Below are positions 16,767 to 26,194 of a stretch of 47,752 nucleotides of DNA, piece after piece. Within the stretch, counting starts at the first letter, position 1. Every line of letters starts with the position of its first letter. The notes beneath the pieces were generated by a model, which saw only the letters and a program-made list of their open reading frames with translations, had not been told where the DNA came from and searched no databases. Origin of the DNA: an uncultured Campylobacter sp. (GTDB lineage: Bacteria > Campylobacterota > Campylobacteria > Campylobacterales > Campylobacteraceae); the NCBI RefSeq assembly GCF_938041645.1, contig NZ_CALIST010000048.1, positions 1-47,752 on the forward strand. The letters are read 5' to 3'. The translations under genes were made by a program, and so were the position numbers.

Positions 16767-18794
16767 TTAAAATCCTATCTCTTTGATATCGGCAAACTGC
16801 AAAAACGCGCGATAAATTTGTCCGATATTTGCGATACGATTTGCACGTATCGCGGTATCCTGGACGTTTATCATTACGTTACCAAAAAAATCATCAATCA
16901 CGCCTTTAAGCCCAAATAGTGAGCGCAGATACCCACTCACATCGTTTTCGTTGAGCTTAATAGTCCTGAACGCCGCATTTAGCGCGCGCTCAGCGTCGTG
17001 TTCGAATAGGTTTTCGTCCACCGCGCCTATTTTTTCGTCCTTGATGATATTGGCTAGGCGCTTAAAAGTCGCGAAATTTTCCCCGAAATCCGCTGCTGCT
17101 GCGATCTCGCCCAGCGCCTTTATGGCCTTGCTTAGTCGTAATAGATCGTTTTCGCCGCTTGCGATGCACGCCTTGATCACGGACGGATTTATCTCATCAA
17201 AAATTCCGTATAATCTATCTTTCATAAAATCCAGCAGCTTAGAAATGTCAAATTTCTTATAATTTGGCGCCAGCTTTTGCGCCAGCGCATTCGCATCAAA
17301 GCTCAATCCTTGATTTAGTAAAATTTTAATTAGCCCCGTAGCTGCGCGGCGAAGCGCATACGGATCTTTGTTGCCGCTTGGAACTTTATTGATGCTAAAA
17401 AGCCCCAGGAGCGTTTCAAATTTCATCGCCACAGCGATTACGCTACTAAATGCGCCGCTTGGCAGCTCACTATCTTCGCCACTAGGCAGATATTGCTCGC
17501 GTATCGCGCGGCATACATGATCTGCCAGTCCAGCGTGTGCGGCATAGTAGCTGCCCATAATACCTTGAAGCTCGCTAAATTCGCCCACCATCGTGCTGCT
17601 AAGGTCTGCTTTACTAAACATTACGGCATTTTCCACATCCAGCGCGAAATCCTTTTTGCCGATCTCCGCTTCAATCTGCGTAGCATAATCCGCGCTCAGT
17701 GCCCTTGCTACAGCTAGCTCGCGCACCTGCTTATCATAAACCGAGCCAAGAGCTTGCATATAGGAAATTTGCTTAAGTTTTTCAGGACTAAATTCCGCTT
17801 GCAAATCGCTTTTCCAAAAAAACATAGCATCGCTTAGGCGCGCGCGTAAAACTTTTTCATTACCGCGTATCACCAGCTCGTCATCATCGGTGATCGCATT
17901 ACTAACGACAACGAAATGATTGCTTAAGTTTTTACCCTCGAAAACGGGAAAATAGCGCTGATTCTCCTTCATCGAAGTGATGATTACCTCTTTTGGCACG
18001 CTTAAAAAATCTCGCTCAAAGCTGCCTAGCAGCGCCGTCGGATACTCAGTGATAGCCGTTACTTCATCCAGCAACGCAGGATCGACCTCAATTTTAAAGC
18101 CATGCTTTTTCTCGAGCTTTGCAAACTCGCTTAGAATTTTATCTTTTCTTTTTTGCTCGCTTAAAATTACGCCGTTACGCTCCAGTAGTGCGAAATAATC
18201 TGCGGCGTCTTTAAATTTAATCGCTTCGTAGCCAAATTTTCGGTGCGGAAAAAATGCAGCTGCGCTTCGCACGCCATAAATTTCAAAATCTACGTTCTCT
18301 CCGCCCAAAACGCAGGCTATACTTCTTATCGGACGGATAAACTCAAACTCGCCGCTACCCCAGCGCATTGCACGTCCAAAATTTAGCGATCGTAAAAACT
18401 CTTTTATCATTTCGCCCAAAATTTCACGACTATCGCGCCCCTTTTGCACCGCAGCGTGGTAGAGTACCTCTTTGCCACCTATCTGCCGAAATTTCAGCTC
18501 GCTTTCGCTTATGCCGCATTTTTTAGCAAAACTTAGTGCTGCAGGGCTCCACGCGCCGTCTTTTAGGGCGACGGACTTAGGTGCGCCCGTGCTTACGATC
18601 TGCGCATCATTGCCACGTTGCGGAAAATCCTCGTGAAATAGCACGAATCTACGCGGGCTAAATTCGAAGCGAAAGTCGCTATTTATGCGGTTAGCCTCAA
18701 GCACCGCGCGCCATTTTGGCGCGATATTCGCACGCTCTTTTAAAAACGGGATCGCAGGCAGCTCCTCGACCCCAATCTCAATAAGTAGTTCCAT
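16767..18794 (-). CDS. glyS: Glycyl-tRNA synthetase beta subunit
   Basis: 675 residues, normal for GlyS. It starts MELLIEIGVEELPA, the family's invariant beginning, and contains FSPRRFVLFHEDFPQRG, EYPTALLGSFERDFLSVP, MKENQRYFPVF and PSGNKDPYALRRAATGLIKI, all conserved in beta subunits. With GlyQ it forms the alpha2beta2 enzyme that charges tRNA-Gly; the beta chain binds the tRNA. glyQ is not in the window. Its start overlaps the 3' end of a tiny membrane gene, and the exported nuclease gene precedes that, suggesting one minus-strand operon. Confidence 0.97.
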   Translation of the reverse strand: MELLIEIGVEELPAIPFLKERANIAPKWRAVLEANRINSDFRFEFSPRRFVLFHEDFPQRGNDAQIVSTGAPKSVALKDGAWSPAALSFAKKCGISESELKFRQIGGKEVLYHAAVQKGRDSREILGEMIKEFLRSLNFGRAMRWGSGEFEFIRPIRSIACVLGGENVDFEIYGVRSAAAFFPHRKFGYEAIKFKDAADYFALLERNGVILSEQKRKDKILSEFAKLEKKHGFKIEVDPALLDEVTAITEYPTALLGSFERDFLSVPKEVIITSMKENQRYFPVFEGKNLSNHFVVVSNAITDDDELVIRGNEKVLRARLSDAMFFWKSDLQAEFSPEKLKQISYMQALGSVYDKQVRELAVARALSADYATQIEAEIGKKDFALDVENAVMFSKADLSSTMVGEFSELQGIMGSYYAAHAGLADHVCRAIREQYLPSGEDSELPSGAFSSVIAVAMKFETLLGLFSINKVPSGNKDPYALRRAATGLIKILLNQGLSFDANALAQKLAPNYKKFDISKLLDFMKDRLYGIFDEINPSVIKACIASGENDLLRLSKAIKALGEIAAAADFGENFATFKRLANIIKDEKIGAVDENLFEHDAERALNAAFRTIKLNENDVSGYLRSLFGLKGVIDDFFGNVMINVQDTAIRANRIANIGQIYRAFLQFADIKEIGF

Positions 18795-18912
18795 CTTTAT
18801 CCTTTTTTCGTTGATTTCGTTTTTCGTTTTTCTCCATCATTTCGCGGTTAAATCCTACGATCATAAATATCATAAAAAGCACGAAAAGTGCGGTTATAAC
18901 GGCGTGTATCAT
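18778..18912 (-). CDS. Small membrane protein upstream of glyS
   Basis: A 44-residue ORF from ATG 18912, whose start overlaps the stop of the upstream nuclease gene as ATGA and whose end overlaps glyS by 17 bp. The protein has one membrane span (AVITALFVLFMIFMIVGF) followed by a highly charged tail (NREMMEKNEKRNQRKKDKD). The AAGGATAAAG Shine-Dalgarno for glyS lies within it. Such overlapping placement argues for real, coupled translation. Function unknown. Confidence 0.65.
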   Translation of the reverse strand: MIHAVITALFVLFMIFMIVGFNREMMEKNEKRNQRKKDKDGTTY

Positions 18913-20270
18913 TCTACTATAAATTCCTTTTGCCCTTTATAAATCGTAAAATAGGCATTTTTAAATTCTAAATTTTTGCCGTTTTGTACAGGAGCGCTTT
19001 TGCGAAAAATTCTAAACTCTCCCGCGCTTTTGAGATTAATTATGCCGTCTTCAACGTCGCCTTTGATAGTGCTTATCACATCTCCTGCGCGCAGCTGCCG
19101 CACCGATGCGCTAGGCAAAACGTATGGCGCGATAGAGCCTACGTTGCCGTTTCTAGCTACGATCTCAAAATCGTCGATTTCAAAGCTTTGCTTATAAAAT
19201 TTCGTCTTTTTTACTAGCAGATCGAGTTTATCGCCTAGCTGTAGCCCGCTGCCGCCATAGACAAAAACTCCACTTCCATCTTGAGAAATCGCAAAGCCGT
19301 GGCGGTTTGTAAAACTCACGACTACGCCTTTTATCAGCACAGGCTCGCTTATAATGCGCCCGTAAAGCTTTTCTATCGTGACGACCTTTGCGGAGCTAGC
19401 GGTATTTTTAGCTAAAAATTCTTGCTTTTTCGGCATAGATTTTAAAGCGCCTTCGTCCGTCAGAATGAAGCTAATCGGGAAATGATCGGAAGCGGTAAAG
19501 GATTTAGCAACAGCGAAGCTGTCCTTTTTATATCCCGGCTCGCTACTAAAAAAATCGTCGCTAAGTAAGATATGATCGAGCACCGCGCCACTTTCATGAG
19601 ACTCACAAGAGCTAAAATGCTTTAACTGCGAGCAGGGATGTAGCGCCCATAAATCACTAAATCCGTCGCGCTCGATAAGCTCGTTTAGCAAAGAATTTCG
19701 CCCGAAATTCGTATTAAAATCTCCTGCTACGATAGCGCGTTGGTGTCCTTGCAAAACCTCGCGTAAAAAGGCGAAATTTCGCCTGCGCTCGCTAAGCGGA
19801 TTGCGTGCAGAGAGCATATGTACGACATAAAAGCTAAAATCAGTGCCGCCAAGCGCAAAATCAACGCGCAAAATATCTCGTGTTTTAAGCTCTGTCGGGC
19901 GGTAAGTTTTTTGAAATTTTATCGGTATGCGCGACATCACTGCCACACCCGCAGGTGCAGTCTGTGCGCGCGAAAAAGCGTAGAATTTATAGCCCGCCTT
20001 CTGCGCAAGTGCTTTTAGCACAGCTTCGTTTTCGATCTCTTGCAGCCCCAAAATATCGGCATTAAGCGCGCTTATCTCATCCGCTACCGCTTGCAGTTTG
20101 CGCTCGTATTTTTGCTCGCTCCAGCCTCCGCGCCCGATCTCAAAGTCCGCGTACTCCGTGCCGTCGTTTACGCCGTCGAATAAATTTTGCACGTTAAACG
20201 ATGCGATTTTCAGCTCCGCCGCACTCGCGCCGCAGAAAAACATCGCAAAAAGTAGCGCTAAAACTCGCAA
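18909..20270 (-). CDS. Exported endonuclease/exonuclease/phosphatase-family protein
   Basis: 453 residues. The N-terminus (MRVLALLFAMFFCGASA, cleaved before AEL) is a signal peptide. The EEP nuclease fold follows: SFNVQNLF (about 24-31), DILGLQEIEN (catalytic Glu), VAGDFNTN (Asp/Asn) and SDHFPISF (catalytic His). A C-terminal region of about 150 residues after TDEGALKSMPKK has OB-like beta strands (GVVSFTNRHGFAISQDGSGVFVYG), as in extracellular nucleases. Likely a periplasmic or secreted DNase or phosphodiesterase; the exact substrate is not shown. First gene of a likely operon with the small membrane gene and glyS. Confidence 0.85.
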   Translation of the reverse strand: MRVLALLFAMFFCGASAAELKIASFNVQNLFDGVNDGTEYADFEIGRGGWSEQKYERKLQAVADEISALNADILGLQEIENEAVLKALAQKAGYKFYAFSRAQTAPAGVAVMSRIPIKFQKTYRPTELKTRDILRVDFALGGTDFSFYVVHMLSARNPLSERRRNFAFLREVLQGHQRAIVAGDFNTNFGRNSLLNELIERDGFSDLWALHPCSQLKHFSSCESHESGAVLDHILLSDDFFSSEPGYKKDSFAVAKSFTASDHFPISFILTDEGALKSMPKKQEFLAKNTASSAKVVTIEKLYGRIISEPVLIKGVVVSFTNRHGFAISQDGSGVFVYGGSGLQLGDKLDLLVKKTKFYKQSFEIDDFEIVARNGNVGSIAPYVLPSASVRQLRAGDVISTIKGDVEDGIINLKSAGEFRIFRKSAPVQNGKNLEFKNAYFTIYKGQKEFIVE

Positions 20271-20746
20271 ACCGCGCTCCTAAAGTCAAATTTATCGATG
20301 TTTTGGCGGATCGCTTCATAGGTTACGATACCCACGCTGGTGGCTAAATTTAAACTGCGCCCCGCCCCGCTCATCGGGATCGTGATGCAGTTTTCGCGGT
20401 TTGTGCGCATGATCTCAAGCGGCAGCCCGTGACCCTCCGAGCCGAAAATCAAAAAATCGCCCGGCTGAAATTTCGCTTCGTAGTAGAGCTTGTTCGTCTT
20501 CGTCGTCGCAAAAAAGAAGCGCTGCTTAAATTTCTCGTTCGCCGCCATAAACTCGTCCCAATTTTCCCAAATTTTAAGATCTAAATTTGCCCAGTAATCG
20601 AGCCCAGCTCGGCGCAGATGCTTATCGTCGATGACAAATCCCAGAGGCTTGATCAGATGCAAGCGGCACCCCGCATTGACGCACATACGCCCGATGGAGC
20701 CCGTGTTTGTGTGGATCTGCGGATATACTAACACGATATTAAACAT
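20258..20746 (-). CDS. trmL: tRNA (cytidine/uridine-2'-O-)-methyltransferase TrmL
   Basis: 162 residues from ATG 20746. A SPOUT (SpoU) methyltransferase with motif 1 HTNTGSIGRMCVNAG, motif 2 FLIFGSEGHGLP and motif 3 ITIPMSGAGRSLNLATSVGIVTYEA, which form the trefoil knot and SAM site. The short length and motif details match TrmL, which methylates the wobble base of tRNA-Leu isoacceptors. It overlaps the 5' end of the nuclease gene by a few codons. Confidence 0.93.
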   Translation of the reverse strand: MFNIVLVYPQIHTNTGSIGRMCVNAGCRLHLIKPLGFVIDDKHLRRAGLDYWANLDLKIWENWDEFMAANEKFKQRFFFATTKTNKLYYEAKFQPGDFLIFGSEGHGLPLEIMRTNRENCITIPMSGAGRSLNLATSVGIVTYEAIRQNIDKFDFRSAVCEF

Positions 20747-21497
20747 CAAAAATCACCGATTTTGCATGAGCAGAATTTTGCGATTTAAAATTCCGCGAGG
20801 CAAAGTTTTGAGATTTAGAATTTCGAAAAGCTAAATTACGCGGCTTGGGATTTCGCGCAGTAAAGCCTTGCAAATTTAAATGGGCAAAATTCCATAATTT
20901 GAAATTCTGTGAAATAAAATTTAGGTTCATGATTTTGCGACGCTGCAGTACGTCAGATTTTTTCTCACAGCAATACGGCTCTTGCATTTTTTTGTGGCGC
21001 GGCGAGGCAACTACTCCCATAGAACAGGACGCGCGATACGGCTCGCTAAATTTTGCTTTAATGCGTTTAATATAACGCAGGCTGTGAGATTTTGTACCAA
21101 GATGTCCTAATCTGCAAAATTTCATCTCGCTGTAATGCGAGCCGTAAAATTCCGCCTCACTGCTACACAGTTCGTATAATTTCTCGCCACAGCGATGCGA
21201 TCTGCGAAATTCGCGCGATCCATAAAGCTTCGCCTCGTGGGCTTTTTTGGTATGGCGGCACGACGGATGAAATTTTAATAGGCCAAATTCCGCGTCGTGA
21301 AATCCTACCGAGCTAAGCTTTGCACTATGAAATCTTACGCCGCAAAAATTTAAATTTCGCTCGCCATAAAAGATAAAATTTCGCGCAGCAAAAATCACGG
21401 GATTTCGCCTGCGATCAAAGCAAAAAGCGCATTTTTGCAAAGACGCAGCATTCTTGCAAAACGCGTAAATTTCGTCGCGACGATAGAATTTTTTCAT
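20739..21497 (-). CDS. Questionable ORF in a repeat-rich region
   Basis: A 252-codon ORF whose translation is dominated by a loose pattern of Phe/Asn followed by short variable segments (for example NLAFRNSKSQNFASRNFKSQ), produced by AAATTC/AAATTT elements every 15-20 bases. It ends overlapping trmL by a few bases. No domain, signal or hydrophobic segment is visible. The same DNA texture occurs in intergenic regions, so this may be non-coding sequence kept open by composition; equally, similar runs occur inside real genes of this window (the CiaD-like gene and tupC). Confidence 0.25.
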   Translation of the reverse strand: MKKFYRRDEIYAFCKNAASLQKCAFCFDRRRNPVIFAARNFIFYGERNLNFCGVRFHSAKLSSVGFHDAEFGLLKFHPSCRHTKKAHEAKLYGSREFRRSHRCGEKLYELCSSEAEFYGSHYSEMKFCRLGHLGTKSHSLRYIKRIKAKFSEPYRASCSMGVVASPRHKKMQEPYCCEKKSDVLQRRKIMNLNFISQNFKLWNFAHLNLQGFTARNPKPRNLAFRNSKSQNFASRNFKSQNSAHAKSVIFDV

Positions 21498-21546
21498 AAA
21501 ACTAGCTCCTAAATAAAACGGCGATTTTACAGAAATCTCTCTAAAT

Positions 21547-22668
21547 TTACGCTTTTAAAGCCGCTACAAACGCCCTAATCTCCGCTTCTTGCAGCCTCTC
21601 AATCTCCTTGCCAATCGCAGCGCCGCGCAGATTGCGAGCGACATCCGCGGCGCAAACCAAGCTTTTAAATTTCTTATCCCAAATCCCAAGCCGCTTCGCC
21701 GCTTTCACCCTACCTTTACAATACAGCCCGAGCCACTGCTTAAGCGGCATTTTTAGAGCGATTTTACATAGTCGCTCGTCGCTTACCCGCTTAAAAAACG
21801 GCTCGCTAAGTAGCCTTTTATAAAGAGAATTTAGCCCTAAATTCTTTAAAATTTTATCTTTATCTAATCCTAAAAAATTCAAAAACGCGTATAAAAAAAA
21901 CATTTCATTTCTCACGAAAGATTCGCCGTGCTCTATGAATTGCATCAGCCGCTCGTGCGTACGCGTATCAATCCGCAATCCAAAAACCCGCTCGTAAAGC
22001 CCTAGCTCTTGCATTAGCATCATCCCATATCGGTGCATGGGTGCACGGAAAAATTTAATCAGCTCTGCTTTAACGCGCTCGCAACTAAGATCGCTAACGT
22101 CGATACTACGCATGAGCTCTAAGGTGTGATGCTCGGTGCGAAGCTCAAATCTTGCGGCAAACTGTACCGCGCGATACACGCGCAAGCTATCCTCCACGAA
22201 AGTGCGTGGATCAACCACTCGCAAAATACGCGCGCGCAGATCCGCAAGCCCGCCGTAAAAATCGAGAACTTTACCGCTTATAGCGTTTATCATCATCGCA
22301 TTGATTGTAAAATCACGCCGCCTACTAGCCTCATGTTCGTCCGTAGCCAAAGCGACACTGAAGCCCTTGTGTCCGATGCCTGTCTTACTCTCGGTGCGCG
22401 GCAGCGAAACATCGAAATTTTTATATTTATAGACAAAGTAACTCTTGCCGACGCCCTGTGCGCCGAAGTCTTGCATAATTTGCTCAAAGCGGTGCGGACT
22501 CACATCGTAAAGCTCCACATCCACATCAGCGCTCGCCCGCCCCAAAAAATGATCGCGCACGCAGCCGCCTACTAGATATATGCGTGAGCTAAATTTTTTA
22601 AGATAATCTAAAAGCGCGATGAAATCGTCATTTTGATAGATTTTCAAGTCGGTTTTCGATACTTGCAA
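21547..22668 (-). CDS. cca: CCA tRNA nucleotidyltransferase
   Basis: 373 residues. Class II nucleotidyltransferase: IYLVGGCVRDHFLGR (GG.VRD) and DVDVELYD (catalytic Asp pair) at 30-60, SRRRDFTINAMMIN, DFYGGLADL, and a later RVYRAVQFAARFE nucleotide-binding segment. The enzyme adds or repairs the 3' CCA of tRNA (some relatives are poly(A) polymerases). Its start overlaps the end of the CiaD-like gene by about 40 bp, matching the cj0788-cj0789 order in C. jejuni. Confidence 0.94.
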   Translation of the reverse strand: MQVSKTDLKIYQNDDFIALLDYLKKFSSRIYLVGGCVRDHFLGRASADVDVELYDVSPHRFEQIMQDFGAQGVGKSYFVYKYKNFDVSLPRTESKTGIGHKGFSVALATDEHEASRRRDFTINAMMINAISGKVLDFYGGLADLRARILRVVDPRTFVEDSLRVYRAVQFAARFELRTEHHTLELMRSIDVSDLSCERVKAELIKFFRAPMHRYGMMLMQELGLYERVFGLRIDTRTHERLMQFIEHGESFVRNEMFFLYAFLNFLGLDKDKILKNLGLNSLYKRLLSEPFFKRVSDERLCKIALKMPLKQWLGLYCKGRVKAAKRLGIWDKKFKSLVCAADVARNLRGAAIGKEIERLQEAEIRAFVAALKA

Positions 22669-23983
22669 GCAAAAATTCCATAAATTTTAAATTTAGCTCC
22701 ACACGCGCGTTCAAATCGCCCTTCTCAAAAGCGTTCAGCCCCTCAAAAAGCACTAAAATTCGCTCTTTTATCGCGCTCAAAAACTCCGCTTCGCTTGAAA
22801 TTTTAAAATCTGCATTTGCGAGATATTTTGATTTGTCACCCGCTTGAGGTTGTCTCGCGGCCCCAAGGTGTCGCGCTTCCTCGGGCTGGTGCAGGGCGGA
22901 ATTTTGAGCACCATAAGAGGCAAAACTTTCCGCTTGCATATCCTGTGCGGCAGAATTGCGAAGCTGCGGCGTGGCGAGCTCATCGTCTCGCACCCCAGGG
23001 ATCGTAAAATTCTGCGGCTGCGAAACGAAATTTTGCTGGCGCGTGGCAGCATTTCGGATCTCTAGCGCGGCGGAATTTTGAGCTTGAAGCGACGCTAAAT
23101 CCTGCTTTTTAGAATGCGCCGTACCGAAATAATCGTCAGCTTCGTTTTCTTTGAAATCAGAGCCAGGCCCAAAATCGTCATTGCGAAGTTCCTTAAAATG
23201 CGCGCCTAAAATACGAGGTTTCAAATCTTGCTCACTTTGGGAGTCGTCATCCGTAGAATTTAGCACTAATTCAAAATCTTTACTTTCGGCAGAGTTTTGC
23301 ACCATGTTTGCGTCCCTGCTTTGCGGCGAAACAAACCCATTCATATCGCTGCCTAAACTATCGTAAATTTCGCCTGCGATGCCCGATAAATCACGAAAGC
23401 TTTCGTCAAATTTTGCGGTGGAGCTTTTTAAAATTTCATCGCTTGCAAAGGTTGAATTTGCGGAATCTTTGCCGCTTGCAGAAGCGGAATTTATAAAATT
23501 TTCTCCATTTAAAGAGACGGAAACCACGGAATTTTCACTGCTTGCAAGATCAGAGTTTTTAAAATTCTCCTCGCTGGAAAAAGTAAAATTTCCATCTTTT
23601 GCGGCAGATTTTTTTAAAGTAGCGTTCGCTGCAAATTCCACGCTGCTAGGCGCAGAGCTCTTACTCGCCATGGGATTTGAATGATCGAAGGCGGAATTTA
23701 AAGCGTCCGATGAAACAAAGCGCGAAGTGGAATTTTTGGTATCCAAGGAAGTGAAATTTTGCGCGTTTGATGAAGCGATATCCGGTGCAGATGTGGAATT
23801 TAAGGCGCTAGATGCAATAGGATCTGGCGTAAAAGAAGCGGGGCTTAAAGCATCCTGCGCTTCTACTTCAGCGCCGTTTGCATTCACAGCCCCCTCTTGC
23901 TGCACCGCCAAATCTTGCGCGCGCTTTTGTGCTTTCATCTCATTTACTGCTTCGATGATATCTTCCAGTTCATTTTCATACAT
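22628..23983 (-). CDS. CiaD-like protein with a large low-complexity insert
   Basis: 451 residues from ATG 23983. The last 55 residues (FLSAIKERILVLFEGLNAFE, then LNLKFMEFLLASIENRLENL) and the short N-terminal ELEDIIEAVNEMKAQKRAQ look like the Cj0788/CiaD family, and the position (between a small TPR-like gene and cca) agrees. Between them are some 330 residues rich in Ser, Ala, Asn and Phe (SALNSTSAPDIASSNAQNF and similar) produced by AATTT/AATTC elements in the DNA. C. jejuni CiaD is a much shorter secreted virulence effector; whether this expanded form is secreted is unknown. Homology rests on memory of the family. Confidence 0.6.
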   Translation of the reverse strand: MYENELEDIIEAVNEMKAQKRAQDLAVQQEGAVNANGAEVEAQDALSPASFTPDPIASSALNSTSAPDIASSNAQNFTSLDTKNSTSRFVSSDALNSAFDHSNPMASKSSAPSSVEFAANATLKKSAAKDGNFTFSSEENFKNSDLASSENSVVSVSLNGENFINSASASGKDSANSTFASDEILKSSTAKFDESFRDLSGIAGEIYDSLGSDMNGFVSPQSRDANMVQNSAESKDFELVLNSTDDDSQSEQDLKPRILGAHFKELRNDDFGPGSDFKENEADDYFGTAHSKKQDLASLQAQNSAALEIRNAATRQQNFVSQPQNFTIPGVRDDELATPQLRNSAAQDMQAESFASYGAQNSALHQPEEARHLGAARQPQAGDKSKYLANADFKISSEAEFLSAIKERILVLFEGLNAFEKGDLNARVELNLKFMEFLLASIENRLENLSK

Positions 23984-24218
23984 CAATTAGCCACCTCTTA
24001 AATTCCGCTTGTTTGTGCGCATCGACGCTAAAAAAGCGCTCCAGCATCGCCATATTGACGCCAGAGCTTACTCGATGATTCAAATTTAGCCGCGCAAAAA
24101 GCACCGCCGCATCGCCATCTTGCGGATTATCACGTAAAATACCGCGACAAATCCGCATTGCGCCGTAGATATCGCCTTTTTTCTCAAGCTCCATAGCGTA
24201 TGCTAGCGCGCCATTCAA
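23976..24218 (-). CDS. Small TPR-like conserved protein
   Basis: 80 residues starting at TTG 24218, six bases after AGGAG; a nearby ATG is out of frame. ALAYAMELEKKGDIYGAMRI and CRGILRDNPQDGDAAVLFAR form a single tetratricopeptide-like helix pair. The C-terminus LERFFSVDAHKQAEFKRWL is also helical. The location between leuB and the CiaD-like gene corresponds to cj0787 in C. jejuni. Function unknown; it probably mediates protein contacts. It overlaps the next gene by 8 bp. Confidence 0.7.
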   Translation of the reverse strand: MNGALAYAMELEKKGDIYGAMRICRGILRDNPQDGDAAVLFARLNLNHRVSSGVNMAMLERFFSVDAHKQAEFKRWLIDV

Positions 24219-24227
24219 AGCTAGCTC

Positions 24228-25298
24228 CTAAGCCTTAGCCGCGTAATCTGCGATGATCGAGCCGATCTCTGCGGTCGAGCAAATTTCTTTGGCGTCGTAC
24301 TGCGCGATATCCTTGGTGCGGTATCCGTCGCGAAGCACGGCGCGCACGGCGCTTTCGATCGCGGCTGCGGCCTCATTTTCGCCAAATGCGTATTTTAGCA
24401 TCATCGCAGCGCTTAAAATCGTAGCGATCGGGTTTGCGATACCCTGCCCCGCGATATCGGGCGCGCTGCCGTGGATCGGCTCGTAAATTCCTACCTTACC
24501 GCCGATACTCGCACTCGGAAGCAATCCGATCGAGCCGCAGATCATGCTCGCCTCATCGCTTAAAATATCGCCGAACAAATTCTCCGTCAAAATCACGTCG
24601 AACTGCGCAGGCGCCCGCACGAGCTGCATCGCGGCGTTATCTACGTACATAAACTCCAAATTTATCCCCGCATAATTTTTCGCTAGCTCGCTTACGACCT
24701 CGCGCCACAGCTGGCTTGTTTCAAGCACGTTGGCCTTATCCACGAGCGTTATCTTTTTATTTCGCAAAAGCGCAGCCTCAAAGGCAACTTTTGCGACGCG
24801 CTCGATCTCAGAGACGTTGTAGCACATCGTATTTAGCGCGTCCTTTTCGTTTTTAACGCGCGGCTGCCCGAAATAAATCCCGCCCGTAAGCTCGCGCACC
24901 ACCATTATATCGACGCCTTTGATGATCTCCGGCTTTAGCGTCGAAGCATTTATCAGCTCATCAAAAATCATCGCAGGACGCAAATTTGCAAACGCTCCAA
25001 GCTCCTTGCGAATCTTTAACAGTCCGCTTTCTGGGCGCAGTTCGCGCGGCAAGCCATCCCATTTAGCGCCGCCGATCGCGCCGAAAAGCACCGCATCGCT
25101 TGATTTAGCGGTATTTAGCGTCTCATCTGGAAGCGGAACGCCCATAATGTCGATTGCCGCGCCGCCCATCAAGCGGTAGTCAAAATTTAGTTCAAAATTA
25201 AATTTATGGCTTACGGCATCGAGCACTTTGATCGCTTCTTCGATGATCTCAGGGCCGATTCCGTCGCCTTTTATCACGCATACGTCGTATTTTTTCAT
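24228..25298 (-). CDS. leuB: 3-isopropylmalate dehydrogenase
   Basis: 356 residues, standard length. LeuB oxidatively decarboxylates 3-isopropylmalate in leucine synthesis using NAD+. Visible: IKGDGIGPEII at the N-terminus, LLKIRKELGAFANLRPA, VRELTGGIYFGQPR (catalytic Tyr), LVDKANVLETSQLWREV (catalytic Lys) and ENLFGDILSDEASMICGSIGLLPSA with the metal-binding Asp residues, then IHGSAPDIAGQGIANP (NAD site). AAGGA precedes the ATG. It follows leuD by 9 bp in the same operon. Confidence 0.97.
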   Translation of the reverse strand: MKKYDVCVIKGDGIGPEIIEEAIKVLDAVSHKFNFELNFDYRLMGGAAIDIMGVPLPDETLNTAKSSDAVLFGAIGGAKWDGLPRELRPESGLLKIRKELGAFANLRPAMIFDELINASTLKPEIIKGVDIMVVRELTGGIYFGQPRVKNEKDALNTMCYNVSEIERVAKVAFEAALLRNKKITLVDKANVLETSQLWREVVSELAKNYAGINLEFMYVDNAAMQLVRAPAQFDVILTENLFGDILSDEASMICGSIGLLPSASIGGKVGIYEPIHGSAPDIAGQGIANPIATILSAAMMLKYAFGENEAAAAIESAVRAVLRDGYRTKDIAQYDAKEICSTAEIGSIIADYAAKA

Positions 25299-25307
25299 CC
25301 AAATTCC

Positions 25308-25790
25308 TTACAAATTTATCTTTGTTTTTGCATAATTTATCGCTCCGCCCGCGTCGAGGAGCTTTTGCATAAACTCCGGTATCACGCCGAATTTATACTG
25401 CGTTTTTTGAGTTAAATTTTTAATTACGCCGCCCTTTAGATCGATGCTAAGCTCGTCGCCCTGCGCGATCTTGTCCGTCTCATCGCATTCGAGGATCAAA
25501 AAGCCGGTGTTGAAGCTGTTTCGGTAAAAAATCCTAGCGAAATTCTTTGCGATCACGCATGAAATTCCGGCGGCCTTAAGCGCCATTGGTGCGTGCTCGC
25601 GCGAGCTGCCGCAGCCGAAATTTTTCCCCGCTACGATGATGTCGCCGCGAGCTATTTTGGACGAAAAATCCTTGTCCGCATCCTCCATGATATGCGTCGC
25701 AAGCACCGCCGCGTCGGATGTATTTAGGTAGCGTGCCGCGATAATAATATCGGTGTCGATATCATCGCCGAATTTCCATACTTTTGCCAT
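25308..25790 (-). CDS. leuD: 3-isopropylmalate dehydratase small subunit
   Basis: 160 residues. The swivelling domain of the isomerase that converts 2- to 3-isopropylmalate with LeuC. Diagnostic: DDIDTDIIIAARYLNTSD, GKNFGCGSSREHAP, and FYRNSFNTGFLILE. leuC is not in the window. First gene before leuB; a run of AATTT elements lies upstream. Confidence 0.96.
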   Translation of the reverse strand: MAKVWKFGDDIDTDIIIAARYLNTSDAAVLATHIMEDADKDFSSKIARGDIIVAGKNFGCGSSREHAPMALKAAGISCVIAKNFARIFYRNSFNTGFLILECDETDKIAQGDELSIDLKGGVIKNLTQKTQYKFGVIPEFMQKLLDAGGAINYAKTKINL

Positions 25791-26194
25791 ATTTCCGCCT
25801 TAAATTTTAAAATAGATGCGCGATTTTACCGACAAATTTATTAAAATCCGCTCAATCGCTCCGATACGAGGGCGGAATTCCTCGTTTGAAATTTAGGGCT
25901 AAATTTAAACGCGAGAGCGCAGAGATAGAAAGTACGTAGGCGTTAAATTTTAAATCGGCGGCGTAAAGGGCGGAATTTCGGCGCGCTAATTTTCGTCTTG
26001 CAAACGCGGAATTTTAGAGAGTAATCTTAAATTTAGCTAAAAATATAACCTAAATTTTAAAATTTAGCCTAATTTTTATGATTTAGAAAATTATTAAATT
26101 TAGATGATTCGCGCCGTATATAAGCAAAAATAAAGAGCGTTTCGGTATAATCCGATTTTCCAAAACCAAATACACAACGACACAAGGAGATTTT
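25791..26194 (+). promoter_or_regulatory. Divergent intergenic region with the rpoD promoter
   Basis: About 400 bp between leuD and rpoD, no gene. TATAAT (26146-26151) precedes rpoD by 44 bases and AAGGAG lies eight bases before its ATG. The rest is AT-rich with repeated AAATTT/GGAATT elements. A leuD promoter could not be pinpointed. Confidence 0.6.

Noticed and set aside
22126..22575. 149-codon plus-strand ORF
   Set aside because: Antisense to cca; no ribosome binding site.
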